64,000 nt of DNA from Mycolicibacter minnesotensis (GTDB lineage: Bacteria > Actinomycetota > Actinomycetes > Mycobacteriales > Mycobacteriaceae): assembly GCF_010731755.1 (NCBI RefSeq), contig NZ_AP022589.1:3162001-3226000 (forward strand). Reading direction: 5' to 3'. The position numbers were made by a program, and so were the translations under genes. The notes beneath the pieces are model-generated. The model saw only the letters and a program-made list of their open reading frames with translations, was not told where the DNA came from and did no database searches. Below are positions 25,981-34,125 of the stretch, piece by piece; position 1 is the stretch's first letter, and every line of letters begins with the position of its first letter.

Positions 25981-26209
25981 CTACCTCCTGTTGTACTGAC
26001 GGGCTCTTTTGTTGTCGACACGCTGCTTTGCTGCCAGTGTCTCGTCGACGGAGTTGACCTTGACGCTGGGCGCCAGCTGGACCTTGGGGCCCTGGCGTAT
26101 CGATCTGGTCGATCTGGTGCTTTAGCTTGTCCCTGAAACTGATTGGACCCGAATGGGCGAGCGGGGGCGTTGCAGCCGGGGCTGCAGCCGATATCCGCCA
26201 GGTGCTGGA
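25981..26209 (-). pseudogene. Tape measure protein remnant (last ~75 codons, frameshifted)
   Basis: Directly after the major tail protein stop, in the same frame, the minus strand encodes WRISAAAPAATPPLAHSGPI then SFRDKLKHQIDQIDT. One frame further on it encodes GPKVQLAPSVKVNSVDETLA, then KQRVDNKRARQYNRR and a TAG stop. Together these read as the C-terminus of a phage tail tape measure protein with one indel near 26098. A complete gene would be 2-4 kb. Nearly all of it, plus the tail-assembly chaperone genes that normally precede it, is missing. Confidence 0.7.
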
Positions 26210-26824
26210 TCAAGGAAGGTCCGGAGTGGGATCTCCCTCGTCGGCGGTGACCAACTCAGCGGAGATCCAGTCGTAGAGGCGCTTGCCTGGGTAGTCCAGG
26301 AAGGTCGCCCTAATCGGGAATCCGCTGACTACATTTACGGGAAGGTTGATGGCGTTGTCGCGCTCGACGGTGGCTTTCGCGGCGTAGAACCCGACGCGAA
26401 TGTCGCCTTCCACGATAATGAGCAGCACTGCGCGTTTTACCGGATCGAAGTTGCCGCCGACGCCGAACACGCCGGGCTCGGTTGCCGGGTTCGCGGAATT
26501 CTTGCCGTAGTAGAGCTCCAAGGTCCGGAGGTTGAAGTCCTCCAGGATGAGGGCCACAGAGGCCGCAACTGGATCTCCGGGTGCGACCTTTCGGAGTCGC
26601 TTCTGCTGCCAGGTGGTCTTGGTCTGGGCTTCTCCACCGCCGAATGCGAACGTGGGAAGGTTGTCCTGGGACGTGTGGCCTACTTGATCCCATGCCGGAT
26701 TCAGGTCAGAGAAGGTCTCCAGGTCAAGAGCATTCAGCTCTGCCAAGGTCGGCGCAGGCGTACCAGGCGGCGCGGTGAAGATATATCCGACCGCCTCTGT
26801 ATTCTCGTCGTTGTCGAGTGCCAT
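26210..26824 (-). CDS. Phage major tail protein
   Basis: 204 residues with the fold pattern of siphophage tail-tube subunits: an N-terminal DNDENTEAVGYIFTAPPGTP, a central GNFDPVKRAVLLIIVEGDIR and a C-terminal NLPVNVVSGFPIRATFLDYP. It resembles the L5 gp23-type subunit. The next gene, in transcription order, should be the chaperone pair and tape measure gene but only a fragment remains. Confidence 0.75.
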   Translation of the reverse strand: MALDNDENTEAVGYIFTAPPGTPAPTLAELNALDLETFSDLNPAWDQVGHTSQDNLPTFAFGGGEAQTKTTWQQKRLRKVAPGDPVAASVALILEDFNLRTLELYYGKNSANPATEPGVFGVGGNFDPVKRAVLLIIVEGDIRVGFYAAKATVERDNAINLPVNVVSGFPIRATFLDYPGKRLYDWISAELVTADEGDPTPDLP

Positions 26825-26958
26825 GTGGCGTTCTCCTTCGTGCTTTAGCGGACCGGCGCGAGCGAATCTGACCCGGTCGGTCTCTATGTCTTGGTTGTTC
26901 GAGTGCAGATGCCTTGCTGGAGTGGGGGACTGGTCTTCGTTCCCGTTAAATCAACATG

Positions 26959-26971
26959 TGGTATTTGTCAA
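26959..26971 (-). promoter_or_regulatory. Stoperator-like site, left arm
   Basis: The minus strand reads CTTGACAAATACC, one base from the right-arm consensus CTTGACAGATACC, and is oriented with transcription. It lies at the lysB 3' end, in the 143-bp gap before the major tail gene where the head genes appear to have been deleted. Confidence 0.6.
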
Positions 26972-27981
26972 GCTTGATTGAAGCGTGATGCCCAGTCGCG
27001 CACGTGCTGAGCCGCCAGTCCCAGGTAGGTCTGTCCCGGCCAGACTTCGGTGCTTTCGTAGCTGGTATGCGGTGTTGTTCCGGCGGCCGCGAACTTGGTC
27101 GCCACGATTGCTGCGTTGATCCCGGCGGCGAGATAGTCTGGCTCTCCGTCCAGGAGACCCGTCAGCGAGTGGAAGATCAGCGGTTTCGGGTTGCCCAGGC
27201 CAATGCTGGCCCAGGCGTCAGGGTTTCCGCTGAGCAGGCCGCCGAGGAGATCCTGTTGTTGCTTCGGGCTCTGGAACAAGGCCTTGGTTATCAGGTCCAA
27301 CAGGTTGTTCAGCGGAGCTGAGGTCTCGTTCCGCCCCTCGCCTAGGATGCCGAGGTGGGTCAGAATGTTCGGTAGCTTCTCCAGGATCGCCCCGAATGTG
27401 CCCAGCGGGTCGCTGAGCTGAAGCCGGGAGATGATGTCGTAGAAGTCCCCGAGGATCAGGCCAGTGTCGCCCTCGGGGACCGAGGTGTACATGTCGCCCT
27501 TCTGGCTCAGCCAGCAGTGACGCCAGTCGGCGACGTCGCCATATCGCCAAGTCGAGATCCCGTGCCCTGGAGCGGGCGCACCGGCGAAGAAGGCGCCCTT
27601 CGATGGACGGGTGGGGTCACCGATGCTGAAGCTGCAGCAGTAGTTCTCCGCGTAGCTTTCCAGCAGCCACTGACGGAACAGTGCGGCGGCAACCGCGCCC
27701 GCCGAGTACCCGCCGATGACCACCCCGATGTTCGGATTCAGAGCGTGGCGGGCCAGGAAGATCCGCTTTGCGTCTTCGAAAGCGGTTGAGACAGCGCGCT
27801 GCATCGACGGGTCGCTAGGACTGCCAGCGGTCCCAACCGGGAGTCCTCCCATGGTTGCCGGGAACTCAGGGTGAACCTCTTCGACCAGTTCCGAAACTGC
27901 TTGGCAAACAAGGCTAACGTAGTCCTCACCTTCGACTCCTCCGGTTCCGCGAAACATCGGGCCGAGTAGGCGTTCGCTCAC
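26968..27981 (-). CDS. lysB: Lysin B, mycolylarabinogalactan esterase
   Basis: From GTG at 27981, which overlaps the lysA stop (GTGA), the protein has 337 residues. LysB cleaves the ester between mycolic acids and arabinogalactan to free the outer membrane at lysis. FRGTGG near the N-terminus and GGYSAG with nucleophile Ser93 mark the alpha/beta-hydrolase. The C-terminal half has the linker and HTSYESTEVWPGQTYLGLAA region with a likely catalytic His. It appears intact. The longer open frame upstream overlaps lysA and is not used. Confidence 0.9.
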   Translation of the reverse strand: MSERLLGPMFRGTGGVEGEDYVSLVCQAVSELVEEVHPEFPATMGGLPVGTAGSPSDPSMQRAVSTAFEDAKRIFLARHALNPNIGVVIGGYSAGAVAAALFRQWLLESYAENYCCSFSIGDPTRPSKGAFFAGAPAPGHGISTWRYGDVADWRHCWLSQKGDMYTSVPEGDTGLILGDFYDIISRLQLSDPLGTFGAILEKLPNILTHLGILGEGRNETSAPLNNLLDLITKALFQSPKQQQDLLGGLLSGNPDAWASIGLGNPKPLIFHSLTGLLDGEPDYLAAGINAAIVATKFAAAGTTPHTSYESTEVWPGQTYLGLAAQHVRDWASRFNQA

Positions 27982-29240
27982 TTGGAGTCCACGGTGATGT
28001 CCGTACGAGAGCGGTAGACGAACTCGTCGATCCGATCCGCCAGTGCCTCGACACCACGCTTGAGCTCCGCGATGCCGTCCCGCTGTGTCAGCTCTTCTCC
28101 CTGGGCGTTCTTCCCGAAGGACGACTCGGGTCCCCACAGGTTAGGGCCGAGCTGATTTCGCAGCCAGCGGGTGTTATCCAGCAGTTCCTTCTGCTGGGCT
28201 TCAGTCAGTGCTGCCATGAAACTGTCCTCTTCGTCATCTTGGATCAGGGCTAGAAGCTCATCGCCTACGGCAAGAGCACGGTTGTAGCGGCTGACCCGGT
28301 CGGCGAGGTTGTTGTCGCCGCCGTTGATCCGGTACGTCACCGCGGTCACGTTCCGCGCGTCCGACAGTGCGTTGATGTCCGGGCGCTCGACAGTCCAGTA
28401 CCAGGCAGCGCCAATGCCTGCCCACCTCATGTCGGCCAGCTGAGTGGGGTTGTCTACGAAGCAGCTCCGGGTTGGAACAAGCCCACGGTCGTAACACCAC
28501 GACCCGAACCGGGCATAGTTCTCTTTCCAGGTGATTTGGATCCAGGTGCGGCCCTTGTACTTCCATCGATCTGTGCTGGTATCGCCGTTGCCGTACTCCT
28601 CGGTAACCCGGAACGAGTCCGATTCGTGGCCGAGCTGTGCGACAAACATGGCGATACGTAGCGGCGAATTGCAGTTCGCAGCGGCGAGACTTGCTTGCAT
28701 CGTCGGGAGGATCGCCTGAGCGCTCGATACCGAGATACCGGCTGCGGTGGCGAGAACGTCAGCCGCGCTGCGTCCCTCGCTGATGGGACCCGGTAGGTAG
28801 GCCCAGGCGGTCGCATAGGCGTGGTCGATGGGCCAAGCGGCCTGGCCGGTCACCAGGCCCTTGCTGCCCGCGGATTCGATTCGCATGCCGTCTAGCTCGC
28901 CCCACATGTGCGAGGCCGCTCCACCTGACCCCTCGTGGTGGAACGCGATCTTGGCCGCGGCGTCAGCCGGGATGTCCTTGGGAGATCCGACTCGGATCGT
29001 CCCGAACGGGCCGACACCGCCGATTGGGATGTACCGGTAGGCCTCGGTGGTGTTGCCTTCGGCCTCTCGTCCCCAGATGAGACGACCCAGGGCGGTAGCA
29101 AGAACGTCATTCCACACCCCGGAGCAGTCCGTTCCCTGTCGAAGGTTGTAAGGATCGAACATCCCGCCGTAGACGTATGGTGCGCCGATCCGTTCCCGGA
29201 CAAGGTTTTTTGCGTTTTCGACATCGTGCCGCGTCGGCAT
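27978..29240 (-). CDS. lysA: Lysin A, peptidoglycan endolysin (NlpC/P60-like + GH19)
   Basis: 420 residues in three parts. An N-terminal cysteine peptidase domain has TDCSGVW (Cys39) and a His near residue 111 (SHMWGEL). A central GH19 chitinase-like muramidase has QLGHESDSFRVTEEYGNG (catalytic Glu206 and a Glu near 214) and GRTWIQITWKENY. The C-terminal 80 residues are helical and charged. This modular form is typical of mycobacteriophage LysA. It appears intact and is followed by lysB. Confidence 0.9.
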   Translation of the reverse strand: MPTRHDVENAKNLVRERIGAPYVYGGMFDPYNLRQGTDCSGVWNDVLATALGRLIWGREAEGNTTEAYRYIPIGGVGPFGTIRVGSPKDIPADAAAKIAFHHEGSGGAASHMWGELDGMRIESAGSKGLVTGQAAWPIDHAYATAWAYLPGPISEGRSAADVLATAAGISVSSAQAILPTMQASLAAANCNSPLRIAMFVAQLGHESDSFRVTEEYGNGDTSTDRWKYKGRTWIQITWKENYARFGSWCYDRGLVPTRSCFVDNPTQLADMRWAGIGAAWYWTVERPDINALSDARNVTAVTYRINGGDNNLADRVSRYNRALAVGDELLALIQDDEEDSFMAALTEAQQKELLDNTRWLRNQLGPNLWGPESSFGKNAQGEELTQRDGIAELKRGVEALADRIDEFVYRSRTDITVDSK

Positions 29241-29291
29241 GTATCTCCTCTCGCAGTAACTGGGCTGGCCTCACAGAGGCGGGATGGTGTG

Positions 29292-29365
29292 CGTACTCGC
29301 CAGGAGTCGAACCTGGAACCGGCGGCTCTAGAGACCGCTGCTCTACCCAGTTGAGCTACGAGCAC
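29292..29365 (-). tRNA. Phage tRNA with CUA anticodon (candidate amber suppressor)
   Basis: The minus strand gives a full cloverleaf: acceptor GTGCTCG/CGAGTAC (one G-U pair), D-stem GCTC/GAGC, anticodon stem GCGGT/GCCGC around loop CTCTAGA, T-arm CCAGG-TTCGACT-CCTGG, discriminator G. The loop puts CTA at positions 34-36, which pairs with UAG. The arm is close to that of bacterial tRNA-Trp (GCGGT-CTCCAAA-ACCGC), so a Trp tRNA with its anticodon changed to CUA is a likely origin. L5-like phages carry tRNA genes just before lysA, as here. Charging and activity are inferred. Confidence 0.75.
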
Positions 29366-29405
29366 GTGTAGGCAGTTTTAGTCCTTGCCCAGGGACTTTG
29401 TCGGG

Positions 29406-30380
29406 TTACGGGGATGGTTCGACGTCGTCGATGGAATGACTTACGAACGTCCACCCGGAGACAGGGCCGGGCCCGATATCGATCTCGTCCAAGTACTGCA
29501 GGATCGCCCGCTTGGACGGGGCCAACTCACGGACCACATCGTCGCGCACCAAGATGTCGAAGTAGGCGACATCAACTGTTCCTGCCAACCCGTTCCCGGG
29601 GATGACGATCTCGATCGCTTCTCCGTGCTCTGCGGCGGCTGGGATCGTGATCGTGACGTCGTCTCCAAGACAGAAGACGACGTCACCAACTTCCGCCGTG
29701 TAATCCACCGAGGTGATGATCGGGTAGGACGAGGCGCCGCCTCCACCCGAGCCGGTGTCGCCCTTGGGGCCCTTCAACGAGGCAAGCCAGTCCGTTTCAT
29801 CTCCGATGAATCCGTTGTCGACCGCGACCTCGTAAGCAGACTTGCCGTCTTCACCGTCTTCACCATCGGCGCCTGGGCTTCCGGGTGCCCCAGGTGTTCC
29901 AGGTGATCCGGGTGCGCCGTCCGTGCCGGCAGGCCCAGGTTCTCCGGGTTCCCCTTCGGCTCCTTGGATCACGGCTCCCTGTCCCTCGGTAGGCCAAGCC
30001 GTGCCGCTCCAGAGATACAACGACCCGTCGTCCTGGTTAAACGCAGTGAATCCGGCGTCGGCTCCAGTGAGATTGGTTGGCAGCAAAGCGTAACTAGCTA
30101 CGACCTCGTCGATACGCAGGCCGTCGCCTTTTTCACCGCGTTGGCCTTCAGGACCGCGTTCTCCAGTTTCGCCGCGGAGGCCCTGAGGTCCAGTCTCTCC
30201 CTGGGGCCCCGTGGGCCCCTGGGGGCCGGCGGGCCCTTCCTGGCCGCGAGGTCCGGTCTTGCCAGGCAGTGGCAACAGATGGCCGATCGGTCGCGTTGAG
30301 GTTCCGACCAGCGACCCTTCTGGGGCACCGATGTACGACTGTGCCGGCCTACCGTCGGTGGGACGTCCGTTGAGCAACAT
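29406..30380 (-). CDS. Collagen-like phage tail fibre protein
   Basis: 324 residues. An N-terminal anchor (MLLNGRPTDGRPAQSYIG) is followed by two Gly-X-Y collagen-like blocks (GKTGPRGQEGPAGPQGPTGP; later GEPGEPGPAGTDGAPGSPG) around a short globular insert (LYLWSGTAWPTEGQ). The C-terminal beta domain starts at SSYPIITSVDYTAEVGDVVF. Collagen repeats form trimers in siphophage fibres. It lies after the Gp6-like gene (TGATG overlap) and before the tRNA, as in cluster A phages. Confidence 0.8.
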   Translation of the reverse strand: MLLNGRPTDGRPAQSYIGAPEGSLVGTSTRPIGHLLPLPGKTGPRGQEGPAGPQGPTGPQGETGPQGLRGETGERGPEGQRGEKGDGLRIDEVVASYALLPTNLTGADAGFTAFNQDDGSLYLWSGTAWPTEGQGAVIQGAEGEPGEPGPAGTDGAPGSPGTPGAPGSPGADGEDGEDGKSAYEVAVDNGFIGDETDWLASLKGPKGDTGSGGGGASSYPIITSVDYTAEVGDVVFCLGDDVTITIPAAAEHGEAIEIVIPGNGLAGTVDVAYFDILVRDDVVRELAPSKRAILQYLDEIDIGPGPVSGWTFVSHSIDDVEPSP

Positions 30381-31693
30381 CAGCGCTCTCCCTGCACGCG
30401 CACTCTCCCGAGCGCGATGGGATCACCGCCCTTGGCCTCGCCATCGGGTAGGAAGACGAGCTGCCAGTCGGTGCGGTCGACGATCTTGTCCGCCTCATCG
30501 GATTCGATCTTGAGGCTGGCTTCTGTTCCATCAATGTCGAACTGCCACACCGTCAGCGGTTGGCGTCCCGGCTTCAGGACGTCGACCTCGACCTTTTGCT
30601 CGTTGGTGTCACCGGTGAGCAGGCTGGTGTCGGTGGTCATCTTGGGGACTGGAGTTTCTGCCAAGTCGCCGATGAACTCCACCTGGTAGATGTGGTTCCA
30701 GTAGAAGTTGACCTGGATGGTGTCGAACAAGCCCACCAGAGCGGACACCGAGTTCAAGAAGCCCTCGATGGCGCTTCCGGTGACGTCAAGCGCGAACGTG
30801 ATCAGATCGGACTCAACGAATGACCGCAGCGAGGTCGCCTTGATTGTCGTGTTGAGGTTGTCGTGCACCTCGTAGTCGAGATCGACTCCGAGGAGTTCCT
30901 CGAAGCTGTTGAAGAAATCGTTGACCGTCTTGTTCAGGACGTTCACGGTCTTCTCGTTGAACTTCGCGGAGCCAGGCACCAGGGTTGAGGTCTTGATCCC
31001 AGGCCAGTTGGTGCCGGTCAGGAAGAAGTCCAAGAAGTACCCCACGGAGTAGCCGATGAGCTGTTGGACGTCAGTTTGGGCCTTGGTATTGATGAATTCG
31101 ACCTGGTAGCCGTCAGAGATCTTGTCGACCTTGACGTTTCCCGTACCGATACCCGCCAGCGCTTCTAGCTTCTGCTTGACCACTTCGGCGCTTGACCCGT
31201 AGGCGATTTTGTCGGTGAAGGCTAAGCCATACGACAGCTTGAAGTGGCCGCCGGTGACGTTCCCGGTGAACTGGATGAGCTGAATCTCGTTGTGTCCGGT
31301 GTCCAGTTTCAGTTTGATTTCCCAGACCGGATACAGCTTCGCGGGGTGCACCTTGACGTTTCCTGCGCCAACCGTCAGCAAGGCCTCGAGCGCAGTGGTG
31401 ATGTCACCGGCCATCCCACGGGGGTTCTCCGTGGCGTCGTAGTAATCGATCGGCCCGGTCATCTCGTCGAAGACACCGAGCTTGTAGGTACCGCCGTCGG
31501 CGGCTTCGACCCGGACCTCCTGCAGGGCATTGTGCTGCCCGCCGGTCTCTAGTTCAAAGAACAGGTCCCCAGGGGGGAAGGGTATGGGGTCCTGGTTGTC
31601 GTCCTGCGTGACGTTCTCGAACGTCCATTTGAAGTCGCGGCGACGAGTCAGGACGAGCTGATCCCCGTCGAGTTCAACACCAATTACCGACAT
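30380..31693 (-). CDS. Phage minor structural protein, L5 Gp6/LtfC-like
   Basis: From the ATG at 31693 (AAAGGAA upstream) the protein has 437 residues. The N-terminal GDQLVLTRRRDFKWTFEN and C-terminal TDWQLVFLPDGEAKGGDPIA-LGRVRVQ segments resemble the beta-sandwich (DUF7264/Gp6-like) domain of actinophage minor tail proteins. The middle is long and helical (NVLNKTVNDFFNSFEELLG). It is the first well-preserved gene of the left arm. The open frame upstream of 31693 is not coding. Confidence 0.75.
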   Translation of the reverse strand: MSVIGVELDGDQLVLTRRRDFKWTFENVTQDDNQDPIPFPPGDLFFELETGGQHNALQEVRVEAADGGTYKLGVFDEMTGPIDYYDATENPRGMAGDITTALEALLTVGAGNVKVHPAKLYPVWEIKLKLDTGHNEIQLIQFTGNVTGGHFKLSYGLAFTDKIAYGSSAEVVKQKLEALAGIGTGNVKVDKISDGYQVEFINTKAQTDVQQLIGYSVGYFLDFFLTGTNWPGIKTSTLVPGSAKFNEKTVNVLNKTVNDFFNSFEELLGVDLDYEVHDNLNTTIKATSLRSFVESDLITFALDVTGSAIEGFLNSVSALVGLFDTIQVNFYWNHIYQVEFIGDLAETPVPKMTTDTSLLTGDTNEQKVEVDVLKPGRQPLTVWQFDIDGTEASLKIESDEADKIVDRTDWQLVFLPDGEAKGGDPIALGRVRVQGER

Positions 31694-31905
31694 TCGGTTC
31701 CTTTCGTGGTTGGTAAGGCAGCCCAGAGAGGGAGCGGCGAGGCGCGCTGCAGCCTCCTCCCGGGGGCCTGGGCTATCCCATTGACAGTCGTGCGCGGACC
31801 AGATAAATGGCTTCCAACATGACCTGTTTCGGAATCCGAGTTGTGCTCGAACTCGATCCGCACGCGGCGCCTGCCGCCGTCGGGGAGCGCCGGCGGGGTT
31901 GTCAT
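31684..31905 (-). CDS. Small phage ORF, probably frameshifted remnant
   Basis: 73 codons from ATG at 31905. RRRVRIEFEHNSDSETGHVG looks like real protein. Shifting one frame after SDSET gives MLEAIYLVRARLSMG and a TAG stop, which reads like its natural continuation, so an indel near 31823 is likely. It overlaps the next gene start by 10 bp. Function unknown. Confidence 0.35.
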   Translation of the reverse strand: MTTPPALPDGGRRRVRIEFEHNSDSETGHVGSHLSGPRTTVNGIAQAPGRRLQRASPLPLWAALPTTKGTECR

Positions 31906-32408
31906 CTGAATGAGAACTCGGAGTTCTCACTGCACTTGAGCGGGCGAGACTTCTTTGCGTACCCGCCGGCAGGTGGCTGGGTTCGAAGCGCCTCTTCTCG
32001 TACGCGATCGTCGTCGAGTCCTAGGGAGCGACGGCGACAGATACGGATTGGGAGATCCAGACCGGCGAGGCCTCCCACTGCCCTCGGCCTTGTCGACGGG
32101 ATGCCGTCGTTTGTCGGGCCGGGACCCCGTAGGTCCGACCGTTTGGGGACGAGGTCTCTGGGCCCTCCTTGCCGCTTCGTGGACTTCGAGTACGACGCCG
32201 GCCACTACGCCCGGGTGGTCCTCTCCCCAGTGGCGAAATGCAAGGTTGCTGCAGTGCCAGTGCTGAGAACAGCTTTCGGAGGGAACCGGTGTTTCCGACC
32301 AGGCAGCCGCTTGGAAGGGGCTGACTACACGGTGGCAGGCTTCGATGGCTTCCAACTGTGCAAAGTCAGCGATAGAAAGACAGCTTTTCTGGCCTGTGGC
32401 GCTGGGTA
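31906..32408. other. Decayed left end of the phage left arm
   Basis: About 500 bp with several overlapping ORFs in both directions, none with a clear start signal or recognisable motif. Plausible protein-like stretches change frame, which suggests a mutated gene on the minus strand. No gene is called. Confidence 0.4.
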
Positions 32409-32654
32409 TTAGGAGGGGTGCGCCCTTGCCACCCTTGGAGGTTCTCCCTCCAGTGCCCCTTCATCCTGTAGTAGGTTCCACTTTTTGCTATTGGCCAGGA
32501 AGTCGCCGACTCTGTGATGCACATCACAGATGGTGATGTTCTCCGCCGAGTGAATCCTGACGCTGTCGCCGGGGGATCGCGACACTGCATCGGTGGCTGC
32601 ACGGAACCCGAAACCGGGCAGCGCCAACGTCAGGCAGCTTCTTAGAAAAGTCAC
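32409..32654 (-). CDS. Small hypothetical phage protein
   Basis: 81 codons from GTG at 32654. The product contains HSAENITICDVHHRVGDFLA and NSKKWNLLQDEGALEGEPP, which look like folded protein. It would be the first gene of the left arm, transcribed away from the control region at 32.7 kb. No family is recognised and the start is uncertain. Confidence 0.35.
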   Translation of the reverse strand: MTFLRSCLTLALPGFGFRAATDAVSRSPGDSVRIHSAENITICDVHHRVGDFLANSKKWNLLQDEGALEGEPPRVARAHPS

Positions 32655-32702
32655 AGATTAACTCTCGGCGTCGCCTGGAAACGTCCAGAACAGGCAATAT
32701 GA

Positions 32703-32715
32703 CTAGACAGATACC
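32703..32715 (+). promoter_or_regulatory. Stoperator-like site
   Basis: CTAGACAGATACC, one base from the consensus CTTGACAGATACC. It lies in the non-coding strip between the two phage arms, 48 bp before a second copy. Confidence 0.65.
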
Positions 32716-32750
32716 AGGAAATCAATGCCTGACCAGCTAATTCACGTCAA

Positions 32751-32779
32751 CTGGACAGATACCGGAAAGGTGCTAATCT
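32751..32779 (+). promoter_or_regulatory. P-left-like promoter overlapped by a repressor site
   Basis: CTGGACAGATACC (32751-32763) contains a -35-like TGGACA (32752-32757). TAATCT at 32774-32779 is a fair -10 with a 16-bp spacer. In phage L5 the repressor operator overlaps the -35 of the early lytic promoter in the same way (literature). It would drive the right-arm genes on the plus strand. Confidence 0.55.
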
Positions 32780-32786
32780 CAGCGTC

Positions 32787-32834
32787 ATGAAAGCTCACGT
32801 GGCCAAGAATCCCAAGCGGGCTCCACCCGCTTAG
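32787..32834 (+). CDS. 15-residue leader-like micro-ORF
   Basis: ATG lies about 8 bp after the -10 box, so the transcript would be nearly leaderless, a form that mycobacterial ribosomes translate well. It encodes MKAHVAKNPKRAPPA and stops at TAG. Its last third forms one arm of the hairpin at 32814-32832. It could be a leader peptide, or chance. Confidence 0.3.
   Translation: MKAHVAKNPKRAPPA
32814..32832 (+). terminator. Hairpin after the P-left-like promoter
   Basis: AAGCGGG-CTCCA-CCCGCTT is a perfect 7-bp stem, followed by a second short GGGGC-ATC-GCCCC stem. Without a U-tract it may act as an attenuator, RNA-stability element or phage-end structure. Confidence 0.4.
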
Positions 32835-34125
32835 CGCGGGGCATCGCCCCCAGCGACCTATGCCCGCTATGCCTGAGAAACGGCTGGTCGGCTCAGATGG
32901 TCAATGGGACACCACAACTACAGGCCGCCATCGGCTGAGGTAGCACAGAGAGTGCCCCGATGGACCACGGTGAAGCAGGGCAGCGCGAACGATAGGCGTT
33001 CCGGCGGATTGAGTTCCGTGCTCGGGTCGATTCCCGTCGCTGCTCGCGCATAGATGTAGACAGGGCGAACGGTGCGGGGCAATGCTGGGACTCAGGTGGC
33101 TGAAATGCTGGGCGATGATGTCGTCGCTGCTTCACGCCAGCGGCCGCGGTGATCTTCCGGGACCCGGTCGAAACCAGGCGCGAAGACGTCACTGAAGGTT
33201 TGAGGGGGCGAGCTCGCCGAGTTGTGAGTACGGCTACATCGATTGGGGTGCGCCAGCCGAGAGTTGCAAATAGTGGACTACTTCGCTTTCGGCTACCGAC
33301 ATGAGCTTGACGAGTACTGATTCGGTTGGGTCGATAGTGACCTTTCCTCACCTACGCGCCTTCGAGAATCATTCGAACGCTTTGGATTTGCACCGCGGGG
33401 GCAGGGGCGCATTCACGGCATTCCGGCCCCCCTGGCGACCGATAATGTTTCGACAGGTACATCTCCGCGCGGCTGGCGAATGGATCCCAACGGGGCTTGG
33501 GAGCCGGGAGACGTCCGCCAAGCCCGCCCGCGGGGCCGGGATTGCCGGCGCTCGCCGCAGCCGGTGGCGCTGGGATTGAAGATGTTGGCTTGGCTGCCGG
33601 ACTCCACCGGTTGTTCGGCTGAGTACCGGTGGCTGCGCGGGCGGGTCTCGTCTGATCGGCTGGAGCTCGCGATTGCTCCTCCGCGTTGAAGTCTCCAGCT
33701 GAGTGAACGTCGGCGTGGTTGGTCCTAGCGATCAACGGAGGGGCTGCCCATCCGCTAATCGCTAGGTGCCTAACAGATACCACCCGGGGTCTAGCCAAGG
33801 GGTCGTCACAGTGACGAAACTGAGCGCGTGGAGGGGGAAAGAGGGGAAGGGGCTATGGCATCGCCGCCAGGCCCGGCGCTGCGCCGGGGTTGAAGGCATA
33901 GGCAACTCCTGCCTAGCCTGACGGTGGATGGGGATCGGCTTCGGGGCGGAGCTGGGGGGGATGGTGTCGTCACAGAAAGGCTTGCACTGTGACCGGCGTT
34001 ACGTTTCAATTAACAAAGTTTTAACCCCCCAGACAGGTAAACCGAGGAAGGCCGGCAGTTGATTATTCATAACTTTACAGCTACCGTAGATAGTCACTCA
34101 ATGCAATACGAGGCGGTAATAGGAG
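32835..34125. other. Gene-poor phage segment between arms and repressor
   Basis: About 1.3 kb. ORFs on both strands lack start signals and family motifs. In L5 this place holds more than ten small early genes, so this is probably decayed or deleted sequence. A weak stoperator-like copy (CCTAACAGATACC) lies at 33769-33781. The T/A-rich stretch at 34005-34095 probably contains the repressor promoter. Confidence 0.4.

Noticed and set aside
31807..32412. Plus-strand 201-codon ORF at the phage left end
   Set aside because: Arg/Pro/Ser-rich product with no start signal, opposite to the direction of the left arm; it reads as a shadow of decayed minus-strand sequence.
33352..33798. 148-codon minus-strand ORF near the repressor
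   Set aside because: It opposes right-arm transcription, is Ala/Pro-rich, and has no start signal or recognisable motif.
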